This document shows positions 1 to 9,395 of a stretch of 64,000 nucleotides of DNA, one piece after another. A program made the translations under genes and the position numbers. Within the stretch, counting starts at the first letter, position 1. Each line of letters begins with the position of its first letter. The DNA lies in assembly GCA_030430205.1 (NCBI GenBank), contig JAUIGE010000034.1:1-64000 (forward strand). Direction: 5' to 3'. Under the pieces are notes generated by a model that was given only the letters and a program-made list of their open reading frames with translations, searched no databases and was not told the DNA's origin. The stretch comes from Bacteroidia bacterium (GTDB lineage: Bacteria; Bacteroidota; Bacteroidia; J057).

Positions 1-1
1 G

Positions 2-3000
2 GGTTTTAGCTATTATTGGAACCATGTATTGGGCGCAGCTAATCGCCCAACGGGGCCTTTGACGAGCAGTCAATATTTTGTTTTGCAGGCGGTGGACGGC
101 CTGGGCTGTGCTGCAACGGATTCTGTTTATATCCGGGTGAGCCCGGTCTTTATTGCAGAGGCCGGGCCGGACACGGCTTTGTGTCTGGGCGATAGCATTC
201 GAATCGGCAGCGCGCAGCCTGCTTTGGGCGGCATCCCGCCTTACACCTGTCAGTGGGACAGCGCGGGAATGGCCTTCAGCAATAGCTGCAATCCTTTGGT
301 CACAGGGCTCAGCCAACCGACCTGGTTTGTGCTGACGGTGACAGATTCCGCTGGATGTCCAGCGGTGGACTCGCTGCGGATTGAAGCAGCACCGCTGCTG
401 CTGGCCCATGCGGGCGCAGATACGCTGATTTGTTATGGCGATAGCCTGCGGCTGCAGGGCAGTCTGACGGGCGGCATTTTTCCCTTTACTTTTCAATGGA
501 ATCCTGCTGGCTTTTTTTCAAATCCGAATCAACAAAGTCCCATTACTCATGGGCTATATTCAGATCAGGGCTTTTATCTGCAAATCACGGATTCTATTGG
601 ATGTATAAGCTTTGACACGGTTGCGGTAGATGTGAATGATCAGATTTTTGTTACTATTCAAAGTGATAGCATTTGTGATGGAGAGAATATTGTCATTCAA
701 ACCACCACGCAAGGAGGGAGTGCGCCCTATCAATTCTTCTGGAAGCCTGCGACATCTTTAAGCAGTCAAACCATTTCCAACCCGATGCTGATTGGGTTAA
801 GCCAAACGACAGATTATACTTTAATTGTAACGGACGCTGTTTATTGCCAGGATAGTGCCTCGGCACGGATGACCTTTGTGCCGCTTCCACAGCCTGATTT
901 TTCCATTAGCTATGCCTGTGCGCCCGACTCAGCCTGTGTCGGTCAAAATATTAGCGTAACTGATTTGACAGCTATTCCGGCGGGTAGTCCCCCCATTCGA
1001 AGTATCGAATGGGATATTGATTTTAACATAAATCCGGGAATTGACTATACAGGACCCTCAGCCAATTTTTCATACCAGAATCCAGGCCTTTATACCATCA
1101 AGCAATATGTTTGGTCTGAGGCGGGATGTCTGGATTCCCTGATGAAACAGATTCGTGTGGTTGAAGTTCCAACAGCCGCATTTAGTCTGGCGCCCCATCG
1201 CGCCTGTGCGCCATTTAGCTTTAACCTGACCAACCAAAGCACGGGATACATCCTTAGCTATGATTGGCAAATTTTTGGTCGGGATAAAAACGGGCAAGCT
1301 GTCCTGGTTTATAGCAGCCATGCGCAATCTCCTACAAATTTACCCCAACTCCCGCAAGGACAGCTCGGCGATACTACTTTTTATGCGCAACTCACGGTGG
1401 GAAATTGCTGTGGAACATCCACATTCCTGGATTCCATGACGATAGAGCCTTTACCCCTGGTGGGCTTTGCGACAACTGTTGACACAGGTTGTAGTCCCTT
1501 ATTGGTTCGGTTTTTCCCCAATCAATTTGTTACTGTAGCTCAAACTGACAGTATCATTTATGATTGGGGGGATGGAAAGCAAAGCATTGTTTTCCCCAAT
1601 CCGAGTGGCCCTATCAGATGGGATACCATCACGCATGTATTCCAGGGTTTACCCTTTAGAGATACGAGCTATGTGGTTACTTTGACCGCATTTACGCCAT
1701 GTGGGGACTCAAGTATCAGCAAAGTGGTCCTGGTGCATCCCAATCAGGTGAGGTCTTTTTTCAATACAGCAAACTACATAGGATGTGAAGGATTGAGAAC
1801 ACGAGTCATTAACCATGCCGGCGGAGAAAATGTGATAGTAAGCTGGTGCTTTGATTTTGACACCCTATCGGGGCAATGTAATCTTCCTCCCGTCTATGCA
1901 GTAAAAGACACCCAGTACTTCACCTATACCCAGCCGGGGGATTATGTCATTGCACAATTTGTGACAGATGGTTGCAGCAAAGATACTTCCTACTTTAGCG
2001 TGCATGTGTGGCCGAATCCTCAGGCGAATTTCACTTTCAGCAATTTGTGCGAAGGAGATACGGTTATTTTCACCAATCAAAGTACGCTGAATGCACAGGC
2101 TAACCAGCAGCCCAGCAGCCTCTTTGGGTACCATTGGACATTTCCTCCATCTGACAGCAGCCAGCAACTGCATCCCAGCTATCCATTTGATAGTGCTGGG
2201 ACCTATCAGGTACAATTAGTGGCTATAACCGACAAAGGTTGTAGGGATACAAGCGTACATGCTGTGACCATTTTGCCCCATCCCTCTCCTGGTTTTAGGA
2301 TGGCAAATGTTTGTTTGAATGAAACAAGTTTGCTGTATGATGTGAGCCAGGGTGCAAATGGCGGGATACAATCCTGGTGGGTCAATTGGGGAGATGGAAC
2401 AGACAGCCTGATGCAATCGCCACCGACTTTCCCCTTGAGTCATACCTATGCTCAGGCCGGGACCTATACCGTGCAATGGACCATCACTGATGGGCAGAGT
2501 TGTGAAGATAGCATACAGCAGCAAACTACTGTCTATCCCCTTCCTGATGCACAGTTCAGTGTCTCTCAAAGCTGCCTGGGTGATTCAGCCCAGTTCCATG
2601 ATCTTTCAACTATTGCCACAAATGGTGGTAGCCTTTCCCAGTGGCAATGGCACTTTGGCGATGGAACAGTGGTCAGCCAGCAACAGGGGCAAGCTGCTCA
2701 TTTGTATCAAATGTCTGGGGCATACACGATCAAATTGCTCCTGACGGATGTGCATGGCTGTCAGGATAGCCTGAGTCGCGTGATCGTGGTGGATTCGCTT
2801 CCGCAGGCTCGTTTTCAGGCTCAGGATGTATGCCTGGGAGATACTGTTATTTTTAGGGATCAATCACAGTCCACCCGACATCCGATCGTCTCCTGGCAGT
2901 GGGATTTTGGAGATCAGACACAGGCTTTTGGCCCGGCTCCCAGCCATTTGTATGCAGCTTCCGGTAGCTATACAGTAGGATTGACCGTGACAGATATTGT

Positions 3001-5122
3001 GGGATGTGAACATTATTTTAGTCGTTCGATCAGGGTTTTTGCGCATCCTGATGCAGATTTTCGCCCAAGTGATAGCCTGGGTTGTGTTCCCCTCCGGGTG
3101 AGTTTTACTGATTTTTCATCAGGAAATGGCAGCCCCATCAATGCCTGGCAGTGGGATTTTGGGGGTCAAAATACATCTGCTTTGCAAAACCCCACTTTTA
3201 CCTTTGCGCAGGTGGGGACTTATACTGTCTCCCTGATCGTAAGCGATCAAAATCAATGTAAAGACTCTGCTTTTACAAATATTACCATTTACCCCCTCCC
3301 AGATGCTGACTTTTTATCCCCTGATACGATCGGGTGTGCAGAGAAAATCGTGAGCTTTCGGGATCGCTCTGTCTCTTCTTACCCGCTCAATTCGTGGGCA
3401 TGGAACTTTGGGGATGGCAATTTCGGAACGGGAAGTAATCCTGGCCATACCTACAAGCAGGATGGTTGGTATGATGTGGAGCTGATCATTACCGATGCAA
3501 ATGGTTGTACAGATACGGAGTTAAAAAGGGCCTACATCCGCCTGAGTCATCCTGTGGCTCAGTTTACAACCAACAATTCTTCGGCCTGTCCAGGCACAGA
3601 CATTCAATTTCAGGATGCCTCCCAGGCAGACACCACGCTTGTGCAGTGGGAGTGGGACTTTGGCGATGGCAAATCAGCACGCGGGCGGCAGGTTTCACAT
3701 AGCTATCTCTATCCTGGTTCCTACACCATCCGCCTGATTGTGACCAATATTTTGGGGTGTACAGATACGCTTCTGATGCCACAGCTCATCACCATCTATG
3801 AGCCACCGCAGGCGGATTTTGAGTTGCTCCCCCATCCTGTGTGCGCTGGCACATCCTTCGAAGCGATCAATCGCTCTACGCAGGGAAGCGGCGCTTTCCA
3901 GACGGTCCGCTGGAATTTTGGAAATGGCGCGTTGCAAACGGGCAACAGGGTTTTTCATACATATCCGACAGCAGGGAATTATCCCATTAGGTTGACGGTG
4001 GTGGATGTACATGGGTGTCGGGATAGTGTGGTGCAGGATCAGAGCGTGTGGTCGAGGCCGATGGCGGATTTTGAGGTGGTGGATGAGCTGGGCTGTGCAC
4101 CTACGGAGGTGCTGTTTGTAGACCGCTCGCAGAGCGCTCTGGGCCTGGCGGGCTGGCTGTGGGATTTTGGTGATGGGAGTATTCCCGATACGGGGCGGCA
4201 GGTGCTGCACTTTTATACGGATACCTTTGCTTTTGATGTGCAATTGATCGTGACAGATGTGAATGGATGTGCCGATACGGTGGTGAAAGTGGCAGCAGTG
4301 GATCTGCGTTCAACAGATGTCATTCCCGAAATTATTCGTGCAACTGTGGAAAATAATGATCACGTATTGATCGAATGGAAGGCAATACAACAGCCTAATG
4401 CGGGGGAACTGCACCTGGAGCGGGCAGAAGGGTATTGGGGGGAATGGGAACTCTGGGCTACTATGGAGCCCGATATACAATCCTTTGCAGATCATAAGAC
4501 AAATGTGCATGCTGTTTCCTACCGCTACCGTATCCGAATCAAGGACAAATGCGGTAATTGGGGGCCCTACTCCAATATAGGAAAAAGCATTTTGCTCAAA
4601 AGAAGTTACGGAAACAGCACGGCCCATTTTGACTGGACTTCCTATCAGAACTGGCGGCAGGGTGTTTGGCGCTATCAATTGGAGGGCGATGAAATGGCGT
4701 GGCAAACCATCTCGGGACCAGACACGAGTTTTCAGGAAACGGAATATAGCGGTTCTTTTTGTAGCTATCGAATCAAAGCAATAGAAAGAAATGGAAATCA
4801 GGCGATCAGCTATTCCAATGAAGTCTCCATCAATGTTGCTACCTCCGTCCATGTACCGGATGGCTTTACACCCAATGGGGATGGGGTAAATGACGAATTT
4901 TTTGTTGTAGCCAGTACTGCCATCCAAGACTATGACCTCAAAATATTTAGCAGATGGGGAACCTTGATTTTTGAAAGCAGTGACCTAAGCGAAAAATGGG
5001 ATGGCACCTACAAAGGGCAGCAAGTGCCCGAAGGGGTTTATGTATATGTAGTAAATGTGGTCGGTACTTCTGACTGTGGAAGAAAGGCAGAGAAGAAAGG
5101 TACGGTGACGGTGATACGGTAG
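2..5122 (+). CDS. PKD/SprB-repeat T9SS type B surface protein (5' end outside window)
   Basis: The frame is open to the left edge, so the protein is N-terminally incomplete; a TTG at 29 is only an internal leucine codon. About 1700 residues are visible. The first ~290 residues are SprB-like units with a 'GPDT..C.GDS' pattern. About a dozen PKD-type domains follow, with cores such as WQWHFGDG, WAWNFGDGNF and WLWDFGDG. Next come two fibronectin-like segments (EWKAI.., YSNIGKSILLK), and then the CHU_C / gliding-motility C-terminal domain (FTPNGDGVNDEF, IFSRWGTLIFESSD, WDGTYKGQ.VPEGVYVY). That last domain is the type B signal for T9SS export and cell-surface attachment. Role inferred: adhesin or gliding-associated surface polymer. 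The C-terminal third is paralogous to the giant protein at 28514-40333. Confidence 0.93.
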   Translation, partial: GFSYYWNHVLGAANRPTGPLTSSQYFVLQAVDGLGCAATDSVYIRVSPVFIAEAGPDTALCLGDSIRIGSAQPALGGIPPYTCQWDSAGMAFSNSCNPLVTGLSQPTWFVLTVTDSAGCPAVDSLRIEAAPLLLAHAGADTLICYGDSLRLQGSLTGGIFPFTFQWNPAGFFSNPNQQSPITHGLYSDQGFYLQITDSIGCISFDTVAVDVNDQIFVTIQSDSICDGENIVIQTTTQGGSAPYQFFWKPATSLSSQTISNPMLIGLSQTTDYTLIVTDAVYCQDSASARMTFVPLPQPDFSISYACAPDSACVGQNISVTDLTAIPAGSPPIRSIEWDIDFNINPGIDYTGPSANFSYQNPGLYTIKQYVWSEAGCLDSLMKQIRVVEVPTAAFSLAPHRACAPFSFNLTNQSTGYILSYDWQIFGRDKNGQAVLVYSSHAQSPTNLPQLPQGQLGDTTFYAQLTVGNCCGTSTFLDSMTIEPLPLVGFATTVDTGCSPLLVRFFPNQFVTVAQTDSIIYDWGDGKQSIVFPNPSGPIRWDTITHVFQGLPFRDTSYVVTLTAFTPCGDSSISKVVLVHPNQVRSFFNTANYIGCEGLRTRVINHAGGENVIVSWCFDFDTLSGQCNLPPVYAVKDTQYFTYTQPGDYVIAQFVTDGCSKDTSYFSVHVWPNPQANFTFSNLCEGDTVIFTNQSTLNAQANQQPSSLFGYHWTFPPSDSSQQLHPSYPFDSAGTYQVQLVAITDKGCRDTSVHAVTILPHPSPGFRMANVCLNETSLLYDVSQGANGGIQSWWVNWGDGTDSLMQSPPTFPLSHTYAQAGTYTVQWTITDGQSCEDSIQQQTTVYPLPDAQFSVSQSCLGDSAQFHDLSTIATNGGSLSQWQWHFGDGTVVSQQQGQAAHLYQMSGAYTIKLLLTDVHGCQDSLSRVIVVDSLPQARFQAQDVCLGDTVIFRDQSQSTRHPIVSWQWDFGDQTQAFGPAPSHLYAASGSYTVGLTVTDIVGCEHYFSRSIRVFAHPDADFRPSDSLGCVPLRVSFTDFSSGNGSPINAWQWDFGGQNTSALQNPTFTFAQVGTYTVSLIVSDQNQCKDSAFTNITIYPLPDADFLSPDTIGCAEKIVSFRDRSVSSYPLNSWAWNFGDGNFGTGSNPGHTYKQDGWYDVELIITDANGCTDTELKRAYIRLSHPVAQFTTNNSSACPGTDIQFQDASQADTTLVQWEWDFGDGKSARGRQVSHSYLYPGSYTIRLIVTNILGCTDTLLMPQLITIYEPPQADFELLPHPVCAGTSFEAINRSTQGSGAFQTVRWNFGNGALQTGNRVFHTYPTAGNYPIRLTVVDVHGCRDSVVQDQSVWSRPMADFEVVDELGCAPTEVLFVDRSQSALGLAGWLWDFGDGSIPDTGRQVLHFYTDTFAFDVQLIVTDVNGCADTVVKVAAVDLRSTDVIPEIIRATVENNDHVLIEWKAIQQPNAGELHLERAEGYWGEWELWATMEPDIQSFADHKTNVHAVSYRYRIRIKDKCGNWGPYSNIGKSILLKRSYGNSTAHFDWTSYQNWRQGVWRYQLEGDEMAWQTISGPDTSFQETEYSGSFCSYRIKAIERNGNQAISYSNEVSINVATSVHVPDGFTPNGDGVNDEFFVVASTAIQDYDLKIFSRWGTLIFESSDLSEKWDGTYKGQQVPEGVYVYVVNVVGTSDCGRKAEKKGTVTVIR

Positions 5123-5162
5123 CTGTCTAGTCCTGAAGTAGCCTTACACAGCAAGTGCAAAA

Positions 5163-5951
5163 ATGGCAACAATTAGCAAACGATACGATGGTATACTAAA
5201 GCCCATTCCAAACACTATTCCTAACGATCTGATAGACAGGGGTTTATAAAAACTTGTGGGGCGAATGCTCTATTATGATAATGTGCTCTCCATGAACGGG
5301 CTGGCATGCGCTTCCTGCCACATTCAGCAAGTTGCTTTTTCTATCCCGGGCCCCGGACCTACAGGAATGGCTGTGCCTTCCCATGTCAATCTGGGATGGA
5401 ATCCGGAGTTCGGATGGGCAGGAGGGGAAAAGATGCTCGACCATGTGGCACTGGCAGACCTGGAAGAAGGAAATGTATTTCTGAATGCAAATAATGACAG
5501 TATCCTGGTACGTCTGACACGCCATCCCCAATACCCGGAGATGTTCCGAAAAGCATTTGGGGTAGATATCCTCCAGGTGCAGCTTGCGGAACGCAAGGAG
5601 TATATCAGCTTTGCGCTGGCGCAATTCATGCGGACACAGATTTCGGGTGACTCCCGTTTTGACAAATTCATGCGCGGAGAGGCAGGCGGAAACCTGAGTG
5701 CATCTGAGTACAAAGGCTATGGTATCTTTTTTTCGGAAAGAGGAGATTGTTTTCACTGCCATGGCTTGCCTTTATTTACCAATGGTAGCTTCAACAACAA
5801 TGGCCTGGATTCTGTCTTTAGAGCAGGCAATCTGGGACGCTTTGCCGTCACGGGAGACTCCGCAGACCTGGGAAAATTCAGGTCACCTGGCCTGCGAAAT
5901 ATCGCTTTAACAGCTCCCTATATGCATGACGGACGTTTCCAGACGCTATAG
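5163..5951 (+). pseudogene. Di-haem cytochrome c peroxidase (MauG/CCP family) remnant
   Basis: From an ATG at 5163 the frame reads PIPNTIPNDLID, then an in-frame TAA at 5247, then KLVGRMLYYDNVLS, a normal CCP N-terminal region. Both haem-binding CxxCH motifs are intact (CASCH near 5307, CFHCH near 5753), as is the LRNIALTAPYMHDGRF segment that precedes the C-terminal helices. The protein then stops at 5949-5951 right after RFQTL, so the usual final ~50-80 residues are missing. No signal peptide is visible. A GTG at 5256 would give a 231-residue product, but both ends of the family are absent. I read it as a decayed periplasmic peroxidase gene. Confidence 0.8.
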
Positions 5952-5965
5952 GATCGTAGGTCCGA

Positions 5966-6502
5966 TCACGGACATTCCATCCTCCGCAGCACATACTCCC
6001 CATCTCCAAAGAGATCCAGGCTCATAGTTGCATCGCCATTGGCATTGGTGGGGGCAATGTAGCCAGAGGCGCCGGAGCCGCCCATCGTGGCCGATGCCTG
6101 TGCTTTTACGATGGCAAAGAAAGGCACCGTGATACGGGGAGAGCTGGGCGTAGGCGATTTTCCCGGTTCTACCAGGATAAAGGTGATAGTGATGGTACCG
6201 CTTTCATTTACCTTTTTCGTGGTGCTCCAGTGACTAAAACACTCGCAAATCTGCTCATGGCTGAGCCAGTTTCCGATTTGCTTAAAGAGCGAATTGATAG
6301 TCAGGGTTTTGAGCACTTCAACAGGAATCTGCGTAGGCTTTTTTCCTGCGTCTTTGGCGGCTTCTACAACCTGTTTGATGATCGATTGGTTAGCTGTCAG
6401 CACTACCGTGGTGCTGTTGGGATTGAGAGCGCCTGTCTGGCCTTTCATCAGAAAAGGAAGGAGCATCAGGATAATCAGGCTGAGGTTTTTGAGATTTTTC
6501 AT
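5966..6502 (-). CDS. Small secreted protein, function unknown
   Basis: 178 residues. The N-terminus is a clear signal peptide (MKNLKNLSLIILMLLPFLMKGQ). The mature part has a short helical stretch (IIKQVVEAAKDAG), a Cys pair (QICECFSHW) and a Gly/Ala/Ser-rich C-terminal half (ATMGGSGASG). I recognise no family. It is divergent from the gene at 6672. Upstream, on its strand, a TACCTTTG sequence (6546-6553) matches the Bacteroidota -7 consensus, and a NarL-type inverted heptamer site (6577-6592) lies 23 bp further upstream. Regulation by a NarL/FixJ response regulator is therefore likely. Confidence 0.75.
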   Translation of the reverse strand: MKNLKNLSLIILMLLPFLMKGQTGALNPNSTTVVLTANQSIIKQVVEAAKDAGKKPTQIPVEVLKTLTINSLFKQIGNWLSHEQICECFSHWSTTKKVNESGTITITFILVEPGKSPTPSSPRITVPFFAIVKAQASATMGGSGASGYIAPTNANGDATMSLDLFGDGEYVLRRMECP

Positions 6503-6545
6503 GGCGGTTTTTGTTACAGGTGAAAAAGTGTTTTTGGAATATATC

Positions 6546-6592
6546 CAAAGGTAGGAGCTGAACCTATATAGCGGAATACCTCAAATGAGGTA
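6546..6592 (-). promoter_or_regulatory. NarL-type 7-2-7 operator plus -7 box for the 5966-6502 gene
   Basis: TACCTCAAATGAGGTA (6577-6592) is a perfect inverted repeat of two heptamers separated by 2 bp. This matches the geometry and nearly the sequence of NarL 7-2-7 sites (TACYYMT-NN-AKRRGTA). On the minus strand it is followed after 23 bp by TACCTTTG (6546-6553), a TAnnTTTG -7 element. The operator centre falls about 45 bp upstream of the predicted transcription start, a normal activator position. The same arrangement recurs at 42066-42113. Confidence 0.6.
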
Positions 6593-6671
6593 AAATGATT
6601 TCACGGGTTTCATTCAGCTTATCAGCCACATTTCTGCCTTTTTCCCTAAGTTCGCGCCAAAATGATAAAAC

Positions 6672-7097
6672 ATGGCAGATATACTTCCCCAGATACAGCA
6701 ATTATTCATCAAGTTGGAGGCAGAGGATGAAAGCGTGCTTTCCCTGATGCTCTCCGCTTCCGGCTCACTCAATCGCATGGGCGATGGGAGCGGTGATCCC
6801 GAAGTGGCCCGATTCTTTATGGGCAGTAGCCCGGAGCCCCTTTTTCAGCAGCTGATCGCGGGTATGGATGAAAAAGTCTTCGAGCTCGCAGGCCGCTATG
6901 AGCTGCCCTACGAAGGAGGCGAACGCCTCAGGCTCACCCTCCACTTCAAAGGCGAGAAGCTCGATACCGGCTTCGAATTCAGCTACGGCTCCGAGTCCAT
7001 GGGACCGCCAGAAGAGCTATTGGAGATCGTAGAACAGGCCGTCGCCCTGACGGATGGCTGGTATGAGGCACAGTTGATGAAGAATAAGAGTAATTAA
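6672..7097 (+). CDS. Small conserved-looking cytoplasmic protein, function unknown
   Basis: 141 residues, acidic, no signal peptide or membrane segment. Visible features are a helical N-terminus (MADILPQIQQLFIKLEAED) and an alternating hydrophobic strand pattern around RLRLTLHFKGEKLDTGFEFSYG. The stop codon lies 1 nt from the stop of proC on the other strand, so the two genes are convergent with no room for a separate terminator. I do not recognise a family; codon use looks like its neighbours. Confidence 0.75.
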   Translation: MADILPQIQQLFIKLEAEDESVLSLMLSASGSLNRMGDGSGDPEVARFFMGSSPEPLFQQLIAGMDEKVFELAGRYELPYEGGERLRLTLHFKGEKLDTGFEFSYGSESMGPPEELLEIVEQAVALTDGWYEAQLMKNKSN

Positions 7098-7098
7098 T

Positions 7099-7899
7099 TC
7101 ATTTACTCAATTCTCTCGCTCTGTCAAAAGCGGCTGTCAGGCCGCGCTCCAGTGAGGGCAGGAAATTGTCTTCCTTGAAGCTTCTGAGCGCTGCCTCGGT
7201 GGTGCCGCCTTTGGAGGCGACGCGTGCCACCCACTCCTCGCAGTGGAGTTCATCCTGATTGAGCAGGTCGATCGAGCCATGAAAGGTCTGACGCACCAGG
7301 AGTTGCGCCTCGGAGCTGGAAAAGCCCAGCTTTTTGGCTACTTCCATCATGGAATTCATGATGAAGAAGACATAGCCCGGCCCACTGCCGGAGATGGCCG
7401 TTGCCGCATCTATCATCACCTCTTTATCTGTATAAAGCGTTTTTCCGGTTGTATTGAGCAGGTTGTGAACCGTGAGCAGCTCGGAGCGGCTGACAGCCTC
7501 TGTCGTGGTGAAGACGGTCATGCCCTGACCGACCTGGGAAGGCAGATTGGGCATCGCCCGGATCACTTTCTCCGTCTTCAGTTTTTCCGACATGGTCTGA
7601 ATAGATATTCCCGCCATGATCGACAGCACCAGCTGATTGGGACGCATATAAGGCCCTACGGCCTCCGCCACAGCAGGAAAATCCTGCGGCTTCACACTCA
7701 ATATGATGAGGTCCATCTTTTGCACAAAAGGCCCGGCCTCCGGCTGCACCTCATGACGGCTGAGCCGTTTGATCTCATCAGCGCGCTTTGCGCTGCGATC
7801 TATAAAATACAAATCCGCCGGGCGGATGATGTCTGCATTGACAAAGCTGTGGGCGTATGTCAGGCCCATATTGCCTGCGCCTATGATGAGGACTTTCAT
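7099..7899 (-). CDS. proC: Pyrroline-5-carboxylate reductase
   Basis: 266 residues, the usual length for ProC. It reduces 1-pyrroline-5-carboxylate to L-proline with NAD(P)H, the last step of proline synthesis, in the cytoplasm. The N-terminus MKVLIIGAGNMG carries the Rossmann GxGxxG motif. The C-terminal dimerisation domain has the family signature around AISGSGPGYVFFIMNSMMEVAKKLG and the segment VASKGGTTEAALRSF. The upstream neighbour on the same strand is aroA, with a 72-bp gap, so the two may be cotranscribed amino-acid genes. Confidence 0.96.
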   Translation of the reverse strand: MKVLIIGAGNMGLTYAHSFVNADIIRPADLYFIDRSAKRADEIKRLSRHEVQPEAGPFVQKMDLIILSVKPQDFPAVAEAVGPYMRPNQLVLSIMAGISIQTMSEKLKTEKVIRAMPNLPSQVGQGMTVFTTTEAVSRSELLTVHNLLNTTGKTLYTDKEVMIDAATAISGSGPGYVFFIMNSMMEVAKKLGFSSSEAQLLVRQTFHGSIDLLNQDELHCEEWVARVASKGGTTEAALRSFKEDNFLPSLERGLTAAFDRARELSK

Positions 7900-7971
7900 G
7901 TTGATTTTTTATTTAGCGCGCAAAGGTGAGCAGATGTTTGTAGAATTTCAAGCTGCTGGTAAAACCATTCT

Positions 7972-9186
7972 TCAGGTAATCACCCCTCCAAGAGCAACCA
8001 CATGCTCCCAAAACTCAGGATAAGACTTCCCCACCACAGCGGGGTCTTCAATCTCCAAATATGGCAACCGCAGCGCCAAAGGCGCAAAAGCCATCGCCAT
8101 GCGGTGATCCTCATAGGTATGGATGCGGGCAGCCTCTGCCCGAAAATCGCCGCGAATCACAAATTCGCCCTCCTCCTCTTCTTCCATCCTCACGCCAAAT
8201 TTGGCGAGTTCCTGTTGCAGGGCCGCGATGCGGTCGGTTTCCTTGATGCGCAGGCTTTCTAGCCCGCTCATGCGGACAGGCACATGCAGCGCGGCTGCGA
8301 CCACGGCCACGGTCTGAGCCATATCAGGGATATCTGAAAAGTCCTGCGAAAAGCCTTGCTGGCTGACAGTTCCGTTTTTTTGGATCAAAACGCCATCTTC
8401 CTGAAAGCGGGTCGTGACGCCAAAATGCGTCATGACTTCTGCAATGGCAGCATCGCCCTGGGTCGAGTCCTGGCGCAGGCCCAGCAGCTTCAGCTCTGCT
8501 GATTGGCTCAGGGCCGCCATGCTATACCAATAGCTCGCCCCCGACCAGTCGCTTTCGATGCGGTAGGGGACCGCCCGGTAGCTTTGCTCAGGCACGATCA
8601 GGCTATCGCCTTTCCACTGGCTCTGCGCACCGAAAAGCTGCATCAGCTTGCGCGTCATTTCAATATAAGGGCGGGAACCGATTTTGCCGGTCAGATGAAG
8701 GGTCAGTCCCCCCGCGACGCGGGGGGCCACCATCAGCAAAGCTGAGATAAACTGGCTGCTGACATCTCCGCGAATGCGGATCTCGCTGCCTTGCAAAGGC
8801 TTGCCCTGGATTTGGATGGGCGGATAGCCCTCTTTTTCGAGGTAGCGGATCTCAGCGCCGAGTTGGCGGAGGGCATCGACGAGTATGCCGATGGGGCGCT
8901 GTTTCATGCGGGCTGTGCCCGTGAGGAGGCTGTCGCGGCCGGTGGCAGCGGCATAGGCCGTGAGAAAGCGCATGGTAGTGCCTGCATCCAGCACATCGAG
9001 GCGATGTTCATCCGACGCCAAAAGGCGGATCATGGTCTGGGTATCTCTCGCCGAGGCGAGCTTTTGCAGCCGGGCCGGCTGGGGAGAAAGTGCATTGATG
9101 ATCAGGGCGCGGTTGCTCTCACTTTTGGAGGCAGCCAGGGGGATATCGGCTTGCAGATGAGGGGAATGAAATTGAAGGCGAATCAT
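7972..9186 (-). CDS. aroA: 3-phosphoshikimate 1-carboxyvinyltransferase (EPSP synthase)
   Basis: About 404 residues from the ATG at 9186 (MIRLQFHSP), or 411 from an ATG at 9207. I prefer 9186 because its upstream context (TTTAGTACAA) is AT-rich while the 9207 start follows a G-run. The enzyme condenses shikimate-3-phosphate with PEP in the shikimate pathway. Family motifs: AASKSESNRALIINAL near the N-terminus (PEP/S3P-binding Lys), LDAGTTMRFLTAYAA, GDVSSQFISALLM and the C-terminal KETDRIAALQQELAKFG and TYEDHRMAMAFAPLAL. It lies upstream of proC on the same strand and is divergent from the operon at 9396. Confidence 0.95.
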   Translation of the reverse strand: MIRLQFHSPHLQADIPLAASKSESNRALIINALSPQPARLQKLASARDTQTMIRLLASDEHRLDVLDAGTTMRFLTAYAAATGRDSLLTGTARMKQRPIGILVDALRQLGAEIRYLEKEGYPPIQIQGKPLQGSEIRIRGDVSSQFISALLMVAPRVAGGLTLHLTGKIGSRPYIEMTRKLMQLFGAQSQWKGDSLIVPEQSYRAVPYRIESDWSGASYWYSMAALSQSAELKLLGLRQDSTQGDAAIAEVMTHFGVTTRFQEDGVLIQKNGTVSQQGFSQDFSDIPDMAQTVAVVAAALHVPVRMSGLESLRIKETDRIAALQQELAKFGVRMEEEEEGEFVIRGDFRAEAARIHTYEDHRMAMAFAPLALRLPYLEIEDPAVVGKSYPEFWEHVVALGGVIT

Positions 9187-9395
9187 TTGTACTAAATTTG
9201 AAGACATTTACCCCCGCAAATCTGGGTATTCCGCGCCTTTTATTTCAATGATCCTGTACTTTTCGGACGATATCTATTTTTCGAAAACGATTACAGTTGT
9301 TTTTTTATCAAAAAGCCCTGATATATTGGTTTTTACGTAAAAAAGTATTTGTTTTGCGCCCGATTTCAAAGGGCTTAAAAATAAGTTAAATTTCA

